Positions 17,398-28,700 of a stretch of DNA of 64,000 nucleotides are shown here, piece after piece; positions within the stretch are counted from its first letter, which is position 1; every line of letters begins with the position of its first letter. Below the pieces are notes generated by a model. It was not told the origin of the DNA, did no database searches, and was given only the letters and a program-made list of their open reading frames with translations. Made by a program: the position numbers and the translations under genes. Location of the stretch: contig JAFYZU010000034.1 in assembly GCA_017548565.1 (NCBI GenBank), forward strand, positions 1 to 64,000. The letters are read 5' to 3'. The DNA comes from Treponema sp. (GTDB lineage Bacteria > Spirochaetota > Spirochaetia > Treponematales > Treponemataceae).

Positions 17398-18645
17398 ATG
17401 CCTAAAGCGATGCAATATACAAAAGGCTCAATCATCTATTTTGAAGGTGATAAAGACGAAAGAATTTTCATTATGCAGAGTGGATCTGTGCTTCTCACCA
17501 GTACCGACATTGAATCGGGTGAACCTGTAGCAGAACAGGTAAAAAACGGTGAATTCTTTGGCGTAAAATCAGCATTCGGACATTTTAAAAGAGAAGAAAC
17601 TGCTACTGCTCTTGTACCGACCATTGCCGTTGCCCTTACTCCTCAGGAATTTGAAATCCTCATCAGCAATAATAAACAGCTTATAATGAAAATGCTCAGG
17701 GTCTTTTCAAATCAGCTGAGGCAGATTCATAGAAAAACAGAATCTATCCTTAATAATATTACAGAAGACCAGCAGTCGGGAATGCTTGGTGTAGCTCAAT
17801 GCTTCTATGAAGACCAGCAGTATCGTTCTGCGTGCGATGTATATCTAAAATTCTTAAAGAGATATCCGAACACTCCGCGGAAAGAAGAGGTTGCAAAACT
17901 TTATTCAGATGCAAAGGTTCAGAACGAAAGAGCCTCTGCACACAATAAATTCAAGGATACTTCAGATACAGGCGAACAGGATGAAAATTCATTAAAAGTA
18001 TTCTCTCTCCCTGCATTCGAAAGATTTGCAAAACAGTATGAACCGGGCGAAGTAATCATCTCGGAATATGAACCTGGAGACAGTTTCTATTTAATTCAGA
18101 GCGGTAAAGTTCAGCTTGTAAAAAGCGTTAACGGAAACCTTAAGAATCTTGATATCCTCAAGCCTGGTGAATTTTTTGGTGAAATGGCAATTCTCGATAA
18201 TTCACCAAGATCGGCTACCTGTGTTGCAACAGGAAACGTAAAATGTCTTGAATTCAACAAAGATAACTTTGAACTTCTGATTACAGGAAATCCTCAGATT
18301 GCACTAATCCTTCTTAAGCTTTTCTGTAAACGAATTTATGATCAGAAACGACGATTCAGAATTCTTTGTATAAAGGATCTTCAGGCAAGAATTGCAGATG
18401 TATTCCTTATGCTTGATGAAATGACTCCTCCTATTAATCCTGTAGATAAGATTCGTCGTTTCAACGTAAACATTTCGGATATTGCTCACTGGTCTGGACT
18501 TTCGGGCGAAGTAGCAAGAGATGAATTAAATAAACTTGTAGAAAAACGTAAAATAGAAATACATGAAGGCTATATAATAGTTGCCAACATAGCAGACATG
18601 AAGCGAATGTACGATACAAGGGCCTCAAACTCAAGTGCACGCTGA
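17398..18645 (+). CDS. Double cyclic-nucleotide-binding domain Crp-like protein
   Basis: The 415-residue soluble protein has two cNMP-binding domains (about residues 5-115 and 200-325; the second has the phosphate-binding cassette GEFFGEMAILDNSPRSATCVA). Between them is a TPR-like segment (YEDQQYRSACDVYLKFLKRYPNTPRKEE, about 138-168). A Crp-type winged-helix-like C-terminus follows (ISDIAHWSGLSGEVARDELNKLVEKRKI, about 360-390). The first domain has a less complete cassette (GEFFGVKSAFGHFKREETATA). AGGGG lies 7 nt before the ATG. tRNA-Thr follows 30 nt after the stop. Regulatory targets cannot be told from sequence. Confidence 0.9.
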   Translation: MPKAMQYTKGSIIYFEGDKDERIFIMQSGSVLLTSTDIESGEPVAEQVKNGEFFGVKSAFGHFKREETATALVPTIAVALTPQEFEILISNNKQLIMKMLRVFSNQLRQIHRKTESILNNITEDQQSGMLGVAQCFYEDQQYRSACDVYLKFLKRYPNTPRKEEVAKLYSDAKVQNERASAHNKFKDTSDTGEQDENSLKVFSLPAFERFAKQYEPGEVIISEYEPGDSFYLIQSGKVQLVKSVNGNLKNLDILKPGEFFGEMAILDNSPRSATCVATGNVKCLEFNKDNFELLITGNPQIALILLKLFCKRIYDQKRRFRILCIKDLQARIADVFLMLDEMTPPINPVDKIRRFNVNISDIAHWSGLSGEVARDELNKLVEKRKIEIHEGYIIVANIADMKRMYDTRASNSSAR

Positions 18646-18675
18646 TATTTTATTTTTTTCTTAATCATATTTTTT

Positions 18676-18748
18676 GCCGATTTAGCTCACCTGGTAGAGC
18701 AGCACCCTCGTAACGTGCAGGTAGTTGGTTCAAGTCCGACAATCGGCT
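18676..18748 (+). tRNA. tRNA-Thr (anticodon CGT)
   Basis: The 73-nt cloverleaf has acceptor stem GCCGATT / AATCGGC, D-arm GCTC...GAGC with GG in the loop, anticodon loop CTCGTAA (anticodon CGT), and T-arm GTTGG-TTCAAGT-CCGAC. CCA is not encoded. The last base pair of the anticodon stem (31-39) is a C-C mismatch (GCACC facing CGTGC). No clear promoter lies in the 30 nt after the Crp-like gene, so the two may be co-transcribed. Confidence 0.95.
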
Positions 18749-18805
18749 TTTGTCAATTAATATATTTTTGTCAAAGTTTTTTGACTTTACTCATTTAAAA
18801 ATTTT

Positions 18806-19975
18806 ATGGAACTTATTTGGAAAGATTTTCCCGAAGAGTGGGATGATGATTCAAAAGATGCTTCTCTTAAGCTGGAAATTCCTTCTTTTCCTTTGAAAAA
18901 CAATCTTTTTATTGAAGGCGACAATTATCCTGTCCTGAAGAAGCTTGAAAAAAACTTCTCCGGTAAAATCAATCTTATTTATATAGATCCTCCGTACAAT
19001 ACCGGCAATGCTTTTACCTATAACGATAAATTCAACTCAAAGGATGATCCTCATTCTGTGTGGCTCAGCTTTATGTTCCGCCGGCTTTCCTGTGCAAAAA
19101 ATCTTCTTGCTGAAGACGGATGCATTTTTATAGCAATCGATCAAAGTGAGCTTTATACACTCAAGCTTCTCTGCGATAAAATTTTTAATGAAGCAAATTT
19201 TGTTAATGATTTTATGTGGCTTCATGGCAAAGGAAAAAAAGACCAATGGTCGCGTACCCTGCAGCAGCACACCCTCTGTTATGCAAAAAACAAAGCTTGC
19301 CTCAAACCATTTTCCGATACAATACAGACTCAATGGGCTACGAAAAATGCCGATAACGATCCTCGTGGAAACTGGTTCAGCGGAAGCATTTCGTTTACCG
19401 AAAAACGAAGCAATCCCAATCATAAAAATTATTTCACGATTACATCACCATCTGGAATTAAATGGACAAGACAATGGCTTTGTTCAAAGGATGAAATGGA
19501 TCTTCTCCTGAAGGAAAACAAAATATGGTTCGGCTCTGCTCCGGAATACAGCAAAGTTCCACGCAGAAAAATTTTCAATGACCAGACAGAAACAATCATC
19601 CCGCAGAATATAATCGATTGTACGGAATCTACAAAAAATGCATCTCTTCATCTTGAAAAGCTGCTCGGTAAAAAAAACATTTTCGATAATCCAAAGCCGG
19701 TAAGTCTTGTTTCTCATCTTATAAAGATTACTCAGTTACAAAAAGATTCTCTTATCCTTGATTTTTTTGCAGGAAGCGGAACTACCTTCGAAAGCGTTTT
19801 ATCCCTGAACAAAGAAGACGGCGGAAAGAGAAAATGCATTTTAATCCAGAAAAAAGAAATTCCACGTAAAGATAATCCTTTTAAAACAATCAGTGAGCTT
19901 TGCTGGCAGAGACTTTTGAAAAATTCAGAGGATTATGAAATTCCTTATCCCGACAGAATTTCTTTACAGGAATAA
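18806..19975 (+). CDS. Solitary DNA adenine methyltransferase, type III Mod-like
   Basis: The 389-residue protein has motif IV DPPYNTG (61-67) near the N-terminus and the SAM-binding motif I FAGSG (321-325) near the C-terminus, which is the beta-class order of type III Mod N6-adenine methyltransferases. The target-recognition region lies between (about 135-290). It is shorter than typical Mod subunits (over 550 residues), and no restriction gene is adjacent, so it looks like an orphan methyltransferase. There is no obvious Shine-Dalgarno. It lies between tRNA-Thr and pyrE, and pyrE starts 52 nt after its stop. Target specificity cannot be predicted here. Confidence 0.9.
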   Translation: MELIWKDFPEEWDDDSKDASLKLEIPSFPLKNNLFIEGDNYPVLKKLEKNFSGKINLIYIDPPYNTGNAFTYNDKFNSKDDPHSVWLSFMFRRLSCAKNLLAEDGCIFIAIDQSELYTLKLLCDKIFNEANFVNDFMWLHGKGKKDQWSRTLQQHTLCYAKNKACLKPFSDTIQTQWATKNADNDPRGNWFSGSISFTEKRSNPNHKNYFTITSPSGIKWTRQWLCSKDEMDLLLKENKIWFGSAPEYSKVPRRKIFNDQTETIIPQNIIDCTESTKNASLHLEKLLGKKNIFDNPKPVSLVSHLIKITQLQKDSLILDFFAGSGTTFESVLSLNKEDGGKRKCILIQKKEIPRKDNPFKTISELCWQRLLKNSEDYEIPYPDRISLQE

Positions 19976-20027
19976 AGGGGTTTTCCATCCGCTTCGTTAT
20001 CACTATAATGCTCACAAAGGAATAAAT

Positions 20028-20714
20028 ATGGAACAGTACAAGAAAGAATTCATTAATTTTATGGTAGAATCAAAAGTTCTTAAATTCGGTTCATTTACTT
20101 TAAAGAGCGGACGACAGTCTCCTTTTTTCATGAATGCAGGCGCTTACATTACCGGAAGTCAGCTTAAAAAACTCGGTGAATTTTATGCAAAGGCAATCCA
20201 CGACAATTTCGAAGAGCCCGATGTATTTTTTGGACCCGCATACAAAGGAATTCCTTTAGCAGTTGCCGCATCAATTGCCTACTACGAATTATACGGAAAA
20301 GAAATAAAATACTGCTGCGACAGAAAAGAAGTAAAAGACCACGGTGCCGATAAAGGAAGCATCCTTGGTTATAATATAAAAGACGGTGATAAAGTTATAA
20401 TCATAGAAGATGTAACAACCTCAGGTAAATCAATTGAAGAAGTTTATCCTAAAATTCGTGCGCAGGAAACAACAAAAGGCGGAATAAAAATTATCGGAGA
20501 AATAGTAAGCTTAAACAGACTCGAAAAAGCCGGTGATTCTGAAAAATCAGCACTCGACGTTATAACCCAGACTTATGGTTTCCCGGCAATTGCAATAGTA
20601 ACAATGAAGGATGTAATCGAAGAGCTTTATACAAACGGCGATAAAACAGTAATTACGGAAGAAATTAAAAGAGAGCTTGATAAATATTATGAACAGTGGG
20701 GTGCCGCACAATAA
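20028..20714 (+). CDS. pyrE: Orotate phosphoribosyltransferase
   Basis: The product carries the OPRTase layout: N-terminal KFGSFTLKSGRQSPFFMNAG, FFGPAYKGIPLAVA, and the PRPP-binding loop VIIIEDVTTSGKS (about residues 124-136). It converts orotate and PRPP to OMP in pyrimidine synthesis. The frame is open from 19935, but AAAGG lies 7 nt before the ATG at 20028 and family similarity begins there, giving 228 residues. It probably shares a transcript with the methyltransferase upstream and converges on the EAL gene with a 3-nt gap. Confidence 0.95.
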   Translation: MEQYKKEFINFMVESKVLKFGSFTLKSGRQSPFFMNAGAYITGSQLKKLGEFYAKAIHDNFEEPDVFFGPAYKGIPLAVAASIAYYELYGKEIKYCCDRKEVKDHGADKGSILGYNIKDGDKVIIIEDVTTSGKSIEEVYPKIRAQETTKGGIKIIGEIVSLNRLEKAGDSEKSALDVITQTYGFPAIAIVTMKDVIEELYTNGDKTVITEEIKRELDKYYEQWGAAQ

Positions 20715-20717
20715 CGC

Positions 20718-22655
20718 TTAAACTTTCTCAGGTGTTTTGTTATTTTTCTTCAGGAATTCAATATAATCTTTTTCAGGAAGAGGCTTGCTGAAATAATATC
20801 CCTGGATGTAATCGCAGCCAAGTTTTTCAAATGCTTTAAAGGTTTCTTCATCTTCAACGCCTTCTACAAGAATAATCTTATTCATCTGCTTGAGCATTGT
20901 GATTGTATTTACGATTACAGTCCACATCATCTTATCGTGCATTTCATCGACAAAACTCTTGTCCAGTTTTACGATAGAAAGTGGAAGCGTCGTAACACGC
21001 TTGATGTTTGAATAGCCTGTTCCGTAATCATCAAGCGAGAAGCTTATACCAAGTTGTGCAAGCTGTTTTACATTTTTATCTACGACCGAAGGATCAAAGT
21101 CTGCGGCAGTTTCAGTTATTTCAAGATTAATCTGTTTTGTCGAAAGATTATGCTTTGTTAAAAATCCGGAAACCTTTTGTACAAGATCAGGTTCAATACA
21201 CTGCGCCGTAGAAAGGTTTACTTCAATATATTCAACTCCAAGCTCCTGAACTTCTTTTGTTCCCATAAAACGACAGACTTCATCTAAAACAAAATCACCT
21301 ATCTGATGAATTGCTCCATTCTTTTCTGCAGCAGGAATAAAAAGTGCCGGTGAAACAAAACCATATTTTACATCAATAAGACGGAGAAGTGCTTCTGAAG
21401 AAACGAATTTTTTCTCTTTGATGGAATAAATCGGCTGATAGTATAACTGGAAATTCTTTTCGCTGATTGCCCGACTGATGATTGAATCAAGCTCATTCTT
21501 CATCTTAAAATCTTTTGTACCGGCAATTTCTGAAAGGATGGCAACATTCTGTCCTTCCGGCATCTTTGTATGAAAATTACCGACAAAGGTTATAAACGCA
21601 GAAACACTGTCAAAATCAGACGGAAGCCTTACAACACAGACTTTTGAGCTTACATTTACGTTCATCTTTTTTACGGTAAAATCCCTGTTTACCTCTGCTT
21701 CAACCTCGTTTGCAAAAAGACGCATCTGATCCATATCCATGTCTTCAGAAAAAACACCGAACGTACTGTCATGAAGATAGCAGAAATCAACCTCACGGCG
21801 TTCTGTCTTTATTATATGCGTTACATCTCCTGCTATAGTCCTTAACAGAAGGTAATAATCATCAATTCCAAGATATCGCCGAAGAAGCTGTTCATTAAGG
21901 ATTTTAAAAAGCATGACCGATTCATTTCTTTTTACTTTATAAATCGTATGAAGATTATTGACGGCGGCTGTATAACTCTGTACAGAAATATTTACATCAA
22001 GATTTTCCCCGCTTCTCTGAACAAAGAACTGAAGGAAAATAAGCATTATTGCATTTGAAAAACAGATAAGATAATAATCGGCTATGAACACCTGGAAAAC
22101 AAGAACAGAAACGGTTATCGGAAAAAGACATATAAGCGTAACGAATTTACTTATTTCCATTGTTTTACGCCATCGTAAAAGCGAAAACAGTCCCGCAAGC
22201 ATATAAAACGAGGTGATGATGATAAAACAGAAAATATAAGGTCCGCGCTGATAGTTTCCTTCCTGATTAATCATAAAGAAATAATGATTGAACGGATTTA
22301 TACAAAGCATTCCAAGCATAATCCAGTACGGGAAAAACAAAACCAGCTTACGGAATATATTGTTTTTTAACCGGAACCATATTCCTATGACACTTATGAT
22401 ATATAGAACATAATTCAGCAGCAGCGAAACAGATGTAAAATAATAAAGATAGAGAGATGTATATCTTATATAAATCGGGAAAGAATGACATTCACTGAGA
22501 ATATCACAGGCAGTTGCCGCTATTGAAAGGATAATGAGTGAATAGAAAATCCTCGTAGAATGACTGCTTATTACCTTCCTGAATAACATGGAAAGTAAAA
22601 TTACGAGAAGAACTATAATAGCACTTACATCATAATGAAGGATACTATTCATCAT
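20718..22655 (-). CDS. Membrane EAL-domain c-di-GMP phosphodiesterase
   Basis: The 645-residue protein has an N-terminal region with about seven or eight hydrophobic helices (residues 1-220). A divergent GGDEF-like domain follows (about 240-390, without a GGDEF signature). The C-terminal EAL domain (about 400-640) is complete, with EALLR, EVNLS, EITETA, LDDYGTGYS, KLDKSF and VEGVED. These include the metal and catalytic residues, so c-di-GMP hydrolysis is expected. It likely links a membrane signal to c-di-GMP turnover. The start has two ATGs in a row (22655 and 22652), no Shine-Dalgarno, and a strong promoter whose -10 lies 4 or 7 nt upstream. Confidence 0.93.
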   Translation of the reverse strand: MMNSILHYDVSAIIVLLVILLSMLFRKVISSHSTRIFYSLIILSIAATACDILSECHSFPIYIRYTSLYLYYFTSVSLLLNYVLYIISVIGIWFRLKNNIFRKLVLFFPYWIMLGMLCINPFNHYFFMINQEGNYQRGPYIFCFIIITSFYMLAGLFSLLRWRKTMEISKFVTLICLFPITVSVLVFQVFIADYYLICFSNAIMLIFLQFFVQRSGENLDVNISVQSYTAAVNNLHTIYKVKRNESVMLFKILNEQLLRRYLGIDDYYLLLRTIAGDVTHIIKTERREVDFCYLHDSTFGVFSEDMDMDQMRLFANEVEAEVNRDFTVKKMNVNVSSKVCVVRLPSDFDSVSAFITFVGNFHTKMPEGQNVAILSEIAGTKDFKMKNELDSIISRAISEKNFQLYYQPIYSIKEKKFVSSEALLRLIDVKYGFVSPALFIPAAEKNGAIHQIGDFVLDEVCRFMGTKEVQELGVEYIEVNLSTAQCIEPDLVQKVSGFLTKHNLSTKQINLEITETAADFDPSVVDKNVKQLAQLGISFSLDDYGTGYSNIKRVTTLPLSIVKLDKSFVDEMHDKMMWTVIVNTITMLKQMNKIILVEGVEDEETFKAFEKLGCDYIQGYYFSKPLPEKDYIEFLKKNNKTPEKV

Positions 22656-22659
22656 TATT

Positions 22660-22688
22660 ATTATAAGACAGGAAAACTAATTTGTCTA
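22660..22688 (-). promoter_or_regulatory. Promoter of the EAL-domain gene
   Basis: On the minus strand TAGACA (22688-22683), 17 nt, TATAAT (22665-22660). The -10 ends 4 nt before the first ATG (22655) and 7 nt before the second (22652), and no Shine-Dalgarno is present. This predicts a leaderless message starting at or near the second ATG. Confidence 0.6.
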
Positions 22689-22796
22689 AATAATTTTGAT
22701 TTATTTTCTCTATAATACGAAAAATTATAACTAGAATTTAAGAAGATCATACAATATAATGTTTTATACAAAAATTATATAAAAAAAGAGGTTCCT

Positions 22797-25700
22797 ATGA
22801 ATTTCAAGAAGATTATCTTTCCGCTGATTACAGCATGTTTTGTTTTCGGAGGATGCAGCAAGATTTCAAAAACTCCGAAAAGTGCCTTTAACTCCGGTTC
22901 AAATTCTTCAAAAGGAAACGTTACAAGAACTAATGCGTCTTTTTCCGAAGCATCCATGAATTATACGATGGATTCTACCGGTGTTGTTGATTTCAATTCC
23001 TTCAACAATTTCTTTTCGCTCGACTATTCATCTGATAAGCCTGATGAACCTGCAGAAGATGCGGCTGTTACCAAAGCATCTAAAAAAAGCAAAAAGAAAA
23101 ATGAAGTTCCAAAACAGACTGAATCAGTTATTCCAGGTGTAAGGGAGCTTTCGGAATACAAGACTGAATATAATCCTGAATACAAGGATCCTCCAAAGGC
23201 AAGAGATTTATTTATTCCGGCAGATGACAATAAGAAAGATAAATCTGAATTTAAAATTGATACCTGGGGACCGCAGCAGAGCATTGTAGCTTCAAACGAA
23301 GCACCTTCTTTCTATGTTCTTTTCAACAAACCTGCAAAACCTCTTACAGCACTTGAAACCCCGACAGATACATCAGATATAATGACAGTTACTCCAAAGC
23401 TTAAGGGTACTTTCAGATGGTACGGAACCCAGCATTTAAGCTTCGAAGCCTCTGAAGCCGCAGATCCTTCTGTTGTTTATACAATCAAAATCAATCCTGA
23501 AACAAAATCGGCTGCAGGTCAGAAAATTTCAGGTCCACTTGAATTTAAAACTCAGGCAGAACCTCTTAGAATACAGAATCTGTGGGGCGGTTATGTAAAG
23601 GATAATACAACTCAGAACAGCTATACTACAGGAACCCTTCCTCCATATGAAAACCGTTTCTTAGTAAGGTTAAACTACCCTGTTACAGTCGAAACCTTAA
23701 AGAAAAAGCTTCTTGTAAAAACAGGCTCTCAGGAAGTTTCATTCAAGGCAGAACCGGATTACACAGACAAAGCCTTTTACTGGTATTACACTCCACGTTC
23801 GGACGAATCAAAAAAAATAACAAACACTTTCATTGTAACAATAACAGACGAGGTTCCTCATAACATCAAGGTTTATGCTTCTATTAGAGACGGAGCCGGC
23901 AATGCTTTTTCTTATGACACTCTTAAACCGTTCAAAATTGAAAGAGTTGCAAATCTTACTTCTTATTCCTACGGAAAAACAAAGAATCCTCTAAGGGTTG
24001 AATTTTCTCAGATTCCTGACAAAGATTCTCTTTTGAAAAACATTTCGTTTAACTTCGATTATGAGCTTACCGCAGACAACATCATCATTCAGGGAACAGA
24101 TGCACTTATCTGCAATCTTCCTCTTGAAATGGATACAGCTTATTCAATCAACTTCGGCGACGGAATAAAGGATGTTTATGGTCAGCCATGTAACCTTACA
24201 AAAAATGCATACAGCTTTAAGACAAGAGCCCCTTTATCTTACGTAAAATTCATTGATTATGGAACAAAGATGCTCGAAGCACAGTTCCCGCATAAAATCC
24301 TCTTTGAATATCAGAATACTCTTGGAGGTTCTTTCTACGAAGCATATAAGGTCGACAATCCTTTGTACAGACCGGATAAAACAAAGCTTGAACTTTCATT
24401 AGAAGATGCAACTGCACTTGATCCTGGAGAAAAGAACCGCAGACAGTTCAAGGAAGTAAATCTTGATCCATATCTCGACGGCGGTTATGGTTTCGTTAAA
24501 TTCGAAGCAAAGGTAAATACAAACTATTACGACTGGGAAGGAATCCTTCGTACAAGCACTGACTGGAACAACCTTTCAATTCAGGTTACCGATCTTGGTG
24601 TAAGTGCCAGAGTCGGAATAAACAAAACTGTAGTAATGCTCAGAAGCCTTGAAACAGGAAAGCCTGTCGCAGATGCTACAGTTCATCTTCTTTCACCAGT
24701 TAATACCTATAATGGTAATCCTCTTGATAAAAGCATTGCCAGTGCAAAAACAAATAAAAACGGTCTTGCAGTAATCATTTACACAGAGGATCAGCTTAAA
24801 CAGATAGAAGCAGCTTCTCCAGGCTATTCACTCGGATTAAATCTTTTTGTTGAAAACGGAAAAGACAAAGTTGTTTTTTCTCCTGATAATCACAGTGCAT
24901 GGCGCGAAGGTGTTTATACTTCAAGAATCACAGAAGCAAGAAAAGCAAAACAGCGTACCTTTATGTTCGTGGACCGCGGACTGTATAAACCAGGCGAAAT
25001 CGTAACCTTCCGTGGAATTGATAAAAATCAGCTTCTCGGCTCGCTTGTTTCAAACACAGGAGATTATTCGATTACTGCCAGAGGAAACTGGTGGAAATCG
25101 AATCCAATTCTTGAAAAACCGATTACAGGAACTCTTTCAGAAAGCGGCGGTTTCTATGGTTCCTTTAAAATTCCGGATGATATTCAAAGCGGTTCTTATA
25201 TCATCGAATATAAACGTGCAAACAATTCTTTAAATGACACTGCAACCGTTATGTTTACTGTTGCAAGCTTTGAACGTGCTAAATTCGAAACATCTGTAAA
25301 AATCCCTGCCGAAAAATATTATGGCGGAGATCCTGTTTCGGCATCTCTTTCTGCAAGTTATCTTGCCGGTGGTGCTTTAAGCAATGCTTCCTATAAGGTT
25401 TCATGGTATAAACAGACACAATCATTCAATCCGGATACAAAAGCTGCTAAAAAATATCATTTTGGTCCGAACGATTATTATGATTACGAACGTGATTTCA
25501 TTAACACAGAAGAAGGAACTCTTGACTCAACGGGTCAGGCAACAGCTCTCTGTCGTACAGAAAAAATCAAGAACGGACGTCCATATACATACAGAGCAGA
25601 AGCATATATAACAGACGTTTCCAACCAGAGACTTTTTGCACAGGCTCAGGTAACAGTTCATCCGTCGCTTTTCTATTTCGGAATTACAAAGCCTAGAAAC

Positions 25701-28700
25701 ATCAGCGGTTATCCTAAGAAAAAGACAAAGCTTGAATTCCCTTACATCATCACAGATACTGCCGGTGAACTTGTAGATCAGAAGGATATTAAGAATACAG
25801 TAAAAGAACTCAAGTATTCTTTAAGCCGCGAAGAATGGTCGTTAGTAAACGAAAAAGGTGCTGACAATTCAATTTACACACGCTACGAAAAAACAGACAC
25901 TGTCGAAGCAAACGGTAGCGTGACAATTCAGAATTCAGGAATCCTTAATATAACTCCGAAAGAATGCGGCTGGTATACACTTACAGTTACCGGTTCAGAT
26001 ATAAATGACAATTACGTCATTACAACCTATGAATTCTATGTTACCGGAGGACGCTCTTTCTGGTGGGATTCATATAACAGCGCTTCAATCAAGCTTACTC
26101 CGGAGCAGTCAGAATATAATCCTGGTGATACTGCAGAAATCCTTCTTGAAAGTCCGCTTCCTGAAGGCGACTATCTTATTACAGTTGAACGCGAAGGTAT
26201 CTTTACAGAAGAAATTCAGCATTTTGATTCTCCTGCAAATGTAATTAAAGTTCCTGTAGCAAACAATTATGTTCCTGTAGTTTATGTTTCGGTATCTTCT
26301 TACTCAATGCGTAAAGGACCACCGACTCATGAATACGGAGAAACAGACCTCGATAAGCCTAAGGGATATTTCGGTGTTACTCCATTGTATGTAAATCCTT
26401 ATGTAAAGGCCTTCTCAATCAGAATTGAACCGGAAAAATCATCTTACAAGCCCGGCGAAACTGCAAAGGTAAAATTAACGGCTACAAAGGGTGGTAAACC
26501 TGTAAAAGATGCAGAAATTACATTCATGGCAGTTGACCGCGGCGTCCTCGATTTAATCAATTATCATGTTCCAAATCCGATAGATTTCTTCTATTCAAAA
26601 TATAACTTCCCTCTTTGTGTAAAAGGCGGCGATTCACGTAATTTACTTATGGATCCTGTTACTTACAGCATAAAGAATCTCCAGGGTGGTGACTCGGATG
26701 AAGATGAAGAAAAAGAAAATGAGCGAAAGGATTTCAGACCGACAGCTGTTTTTGAACCTGCACTCATAACAGATAAAAACGGTACCGTAACCTGTACCTT
26801 CAAAATGCCTGACACACTTACAACATACCGCTTTACTGCATTCGGTGTTTCAAACGATAAATTTGCCCTTCAGGAAGATGAAATCAAGGTTCAGAATCCG
26901 GTAAATATTCAGCAGGTACAGCCTCGAAAGCTCAGGGTCCGCGATACTGCAGAATGTGGTGTTCTCATTACAAACCTTACTGACAAAGGTGTAAACGTTA
27001 CGGTAGCGGCAGAAGTTCATACTCCGGATAAAGATACACCTCAGGATATTCAGGAAGGCCGAAAGACTGTTCCTGGAAAAGGCTTTATTGACGGTCCTTC
27101 AAAGCATACTGTTTACGTTGCATCACAAGAGTCATCTGTCGTTTACTTCGACGTAGCCGCTGAAGAACAGGGAACCGTAGAACTTGTTTATAACATAAAA
27201 TCGGACGTAATAAACGAAAAACTCATTTCGCCGATTAAGATTGAAGAAACATACGTATACGAAACTGTAACGATGAGCGGACAAACAGACAGCAAGAACA
27301 AGTCATCAAAAACAGAAAATGTTATAATTCCTTCGTTCACAAAGAATGGACGCGGAGATTTCAACATTACCCTCGATGCAACACGACTTGGTATGCTGGG
27401 GCCAACTGCTAAATATCTGTTTGAATATCCTTATGGATGTATGGAGCAGCAGTCTGCAAGGGTTCTTCCTCTTATGATTTTCGGTGAATACATTGATGTA
27501 TTCGGTCTTGACTCACAGGTTTCTGATTACCGTGAATGCGTAAAATCATTCCTCAAGAAATGGAAATCTGTTCAGAAAAAAGACGGCGGCTTCCCTTACT
27601 GGCCGGACGGTGAAAAGAGCAATTATTATGTTTCTTCTCGAATTGCTGAAATTTACGCATACGGTAAACAGCGCGGATACACAAAAGGTGATCTTAAAAT
27701 TGATATCGACAGTCTCAAGAATTATCTTGTCAATAACTTTACAAAGCTCGAATCAGATTACTCACAGAAGGCTTATGCACTTTATGTATTGAACCTCCTC
27801 GGTGACAAGAGACTCAATGCTTATCTTGACGGTATGGCATCGGTAAGCAATGCATTCTCGCTTTCTACTTCTGCTTATGTTGGTCTTGCTTTGTGTGCAG
27901 AGCATTCAAATGAATCAATCGCAAAAGCACAGACAATTGCTGATTCAATAAGACCATATCTTATTCCTACAGAACGTTCCGTAACAATCTCTGATAAGAT
28001 TACAAGAAACTATTCATGGTACTGGTGGGATAACAAGCAGGACGAAAATGCCCTGATTCTTCAGTTGTTCGTTTCTCTTAATCCTCAGGATACAATGGTA
28101 GATAAGCTTCTCTATAATCTTCTTTCAACACAGAAAAACGGATACTGGTATAACACCGCATCTTCTGCAAAAGCACTGGAAGCAATCTTCACTTATATCA
28201 GAAAACGAAATCTTGATTCAGTTAATTTCACCGGAAAGGCATCTATAAACGGAAAGCAGATTCTTACAAACACATTCAAGGGTGCAGGTGCTAAACCAAA
28301 AACACTAAAGCTTCCGTTCGAAGATGAGCTTATAAAATCTTCAAGCTCACCTCTCCCAATGAAGTTTGAAAAAGATGGAAGCGGTGTAATGTATTATACT
28401 GTCGAGATGAAATATGCAATACCGGATGAAATGCAGCGATGGAGGTCAGAAGGAATTGATGTTGATTATACAATCACTGATTTTGAAACAGGTGATATAA
28501 TCAACAAGGAAGGCAGTGATGCAAAGAATTCTCTTATTACACTTGAATCTGGAAAGGTTTATAAAGCTCAGATTTATGTTTCAAGTAAACATGATCTTGA
28601 ATATCTTGCAGTGCGATGTCCGATTCCTTCAGGTGCAGAATTGCTCGATACACAGTTGAGTTCAGGCGGTTCAGAAGGAATAAGCGATTATGAACAGCAG

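Noticed and set aside
16464-17435. A 323-residue PHP protein starting at 17435
   Set aside because: Family similarity begins at MIDLHVH (17303), and the longer form would overlap the start of the divergent Crp-like gene.
18676-22655. A genomic island inserted at tRNA-Thr
   Set aside because: No integrase, no repeated tRNA 3' end and an ordinary pyrE directly behind; only the methyltransferase would be foreign.
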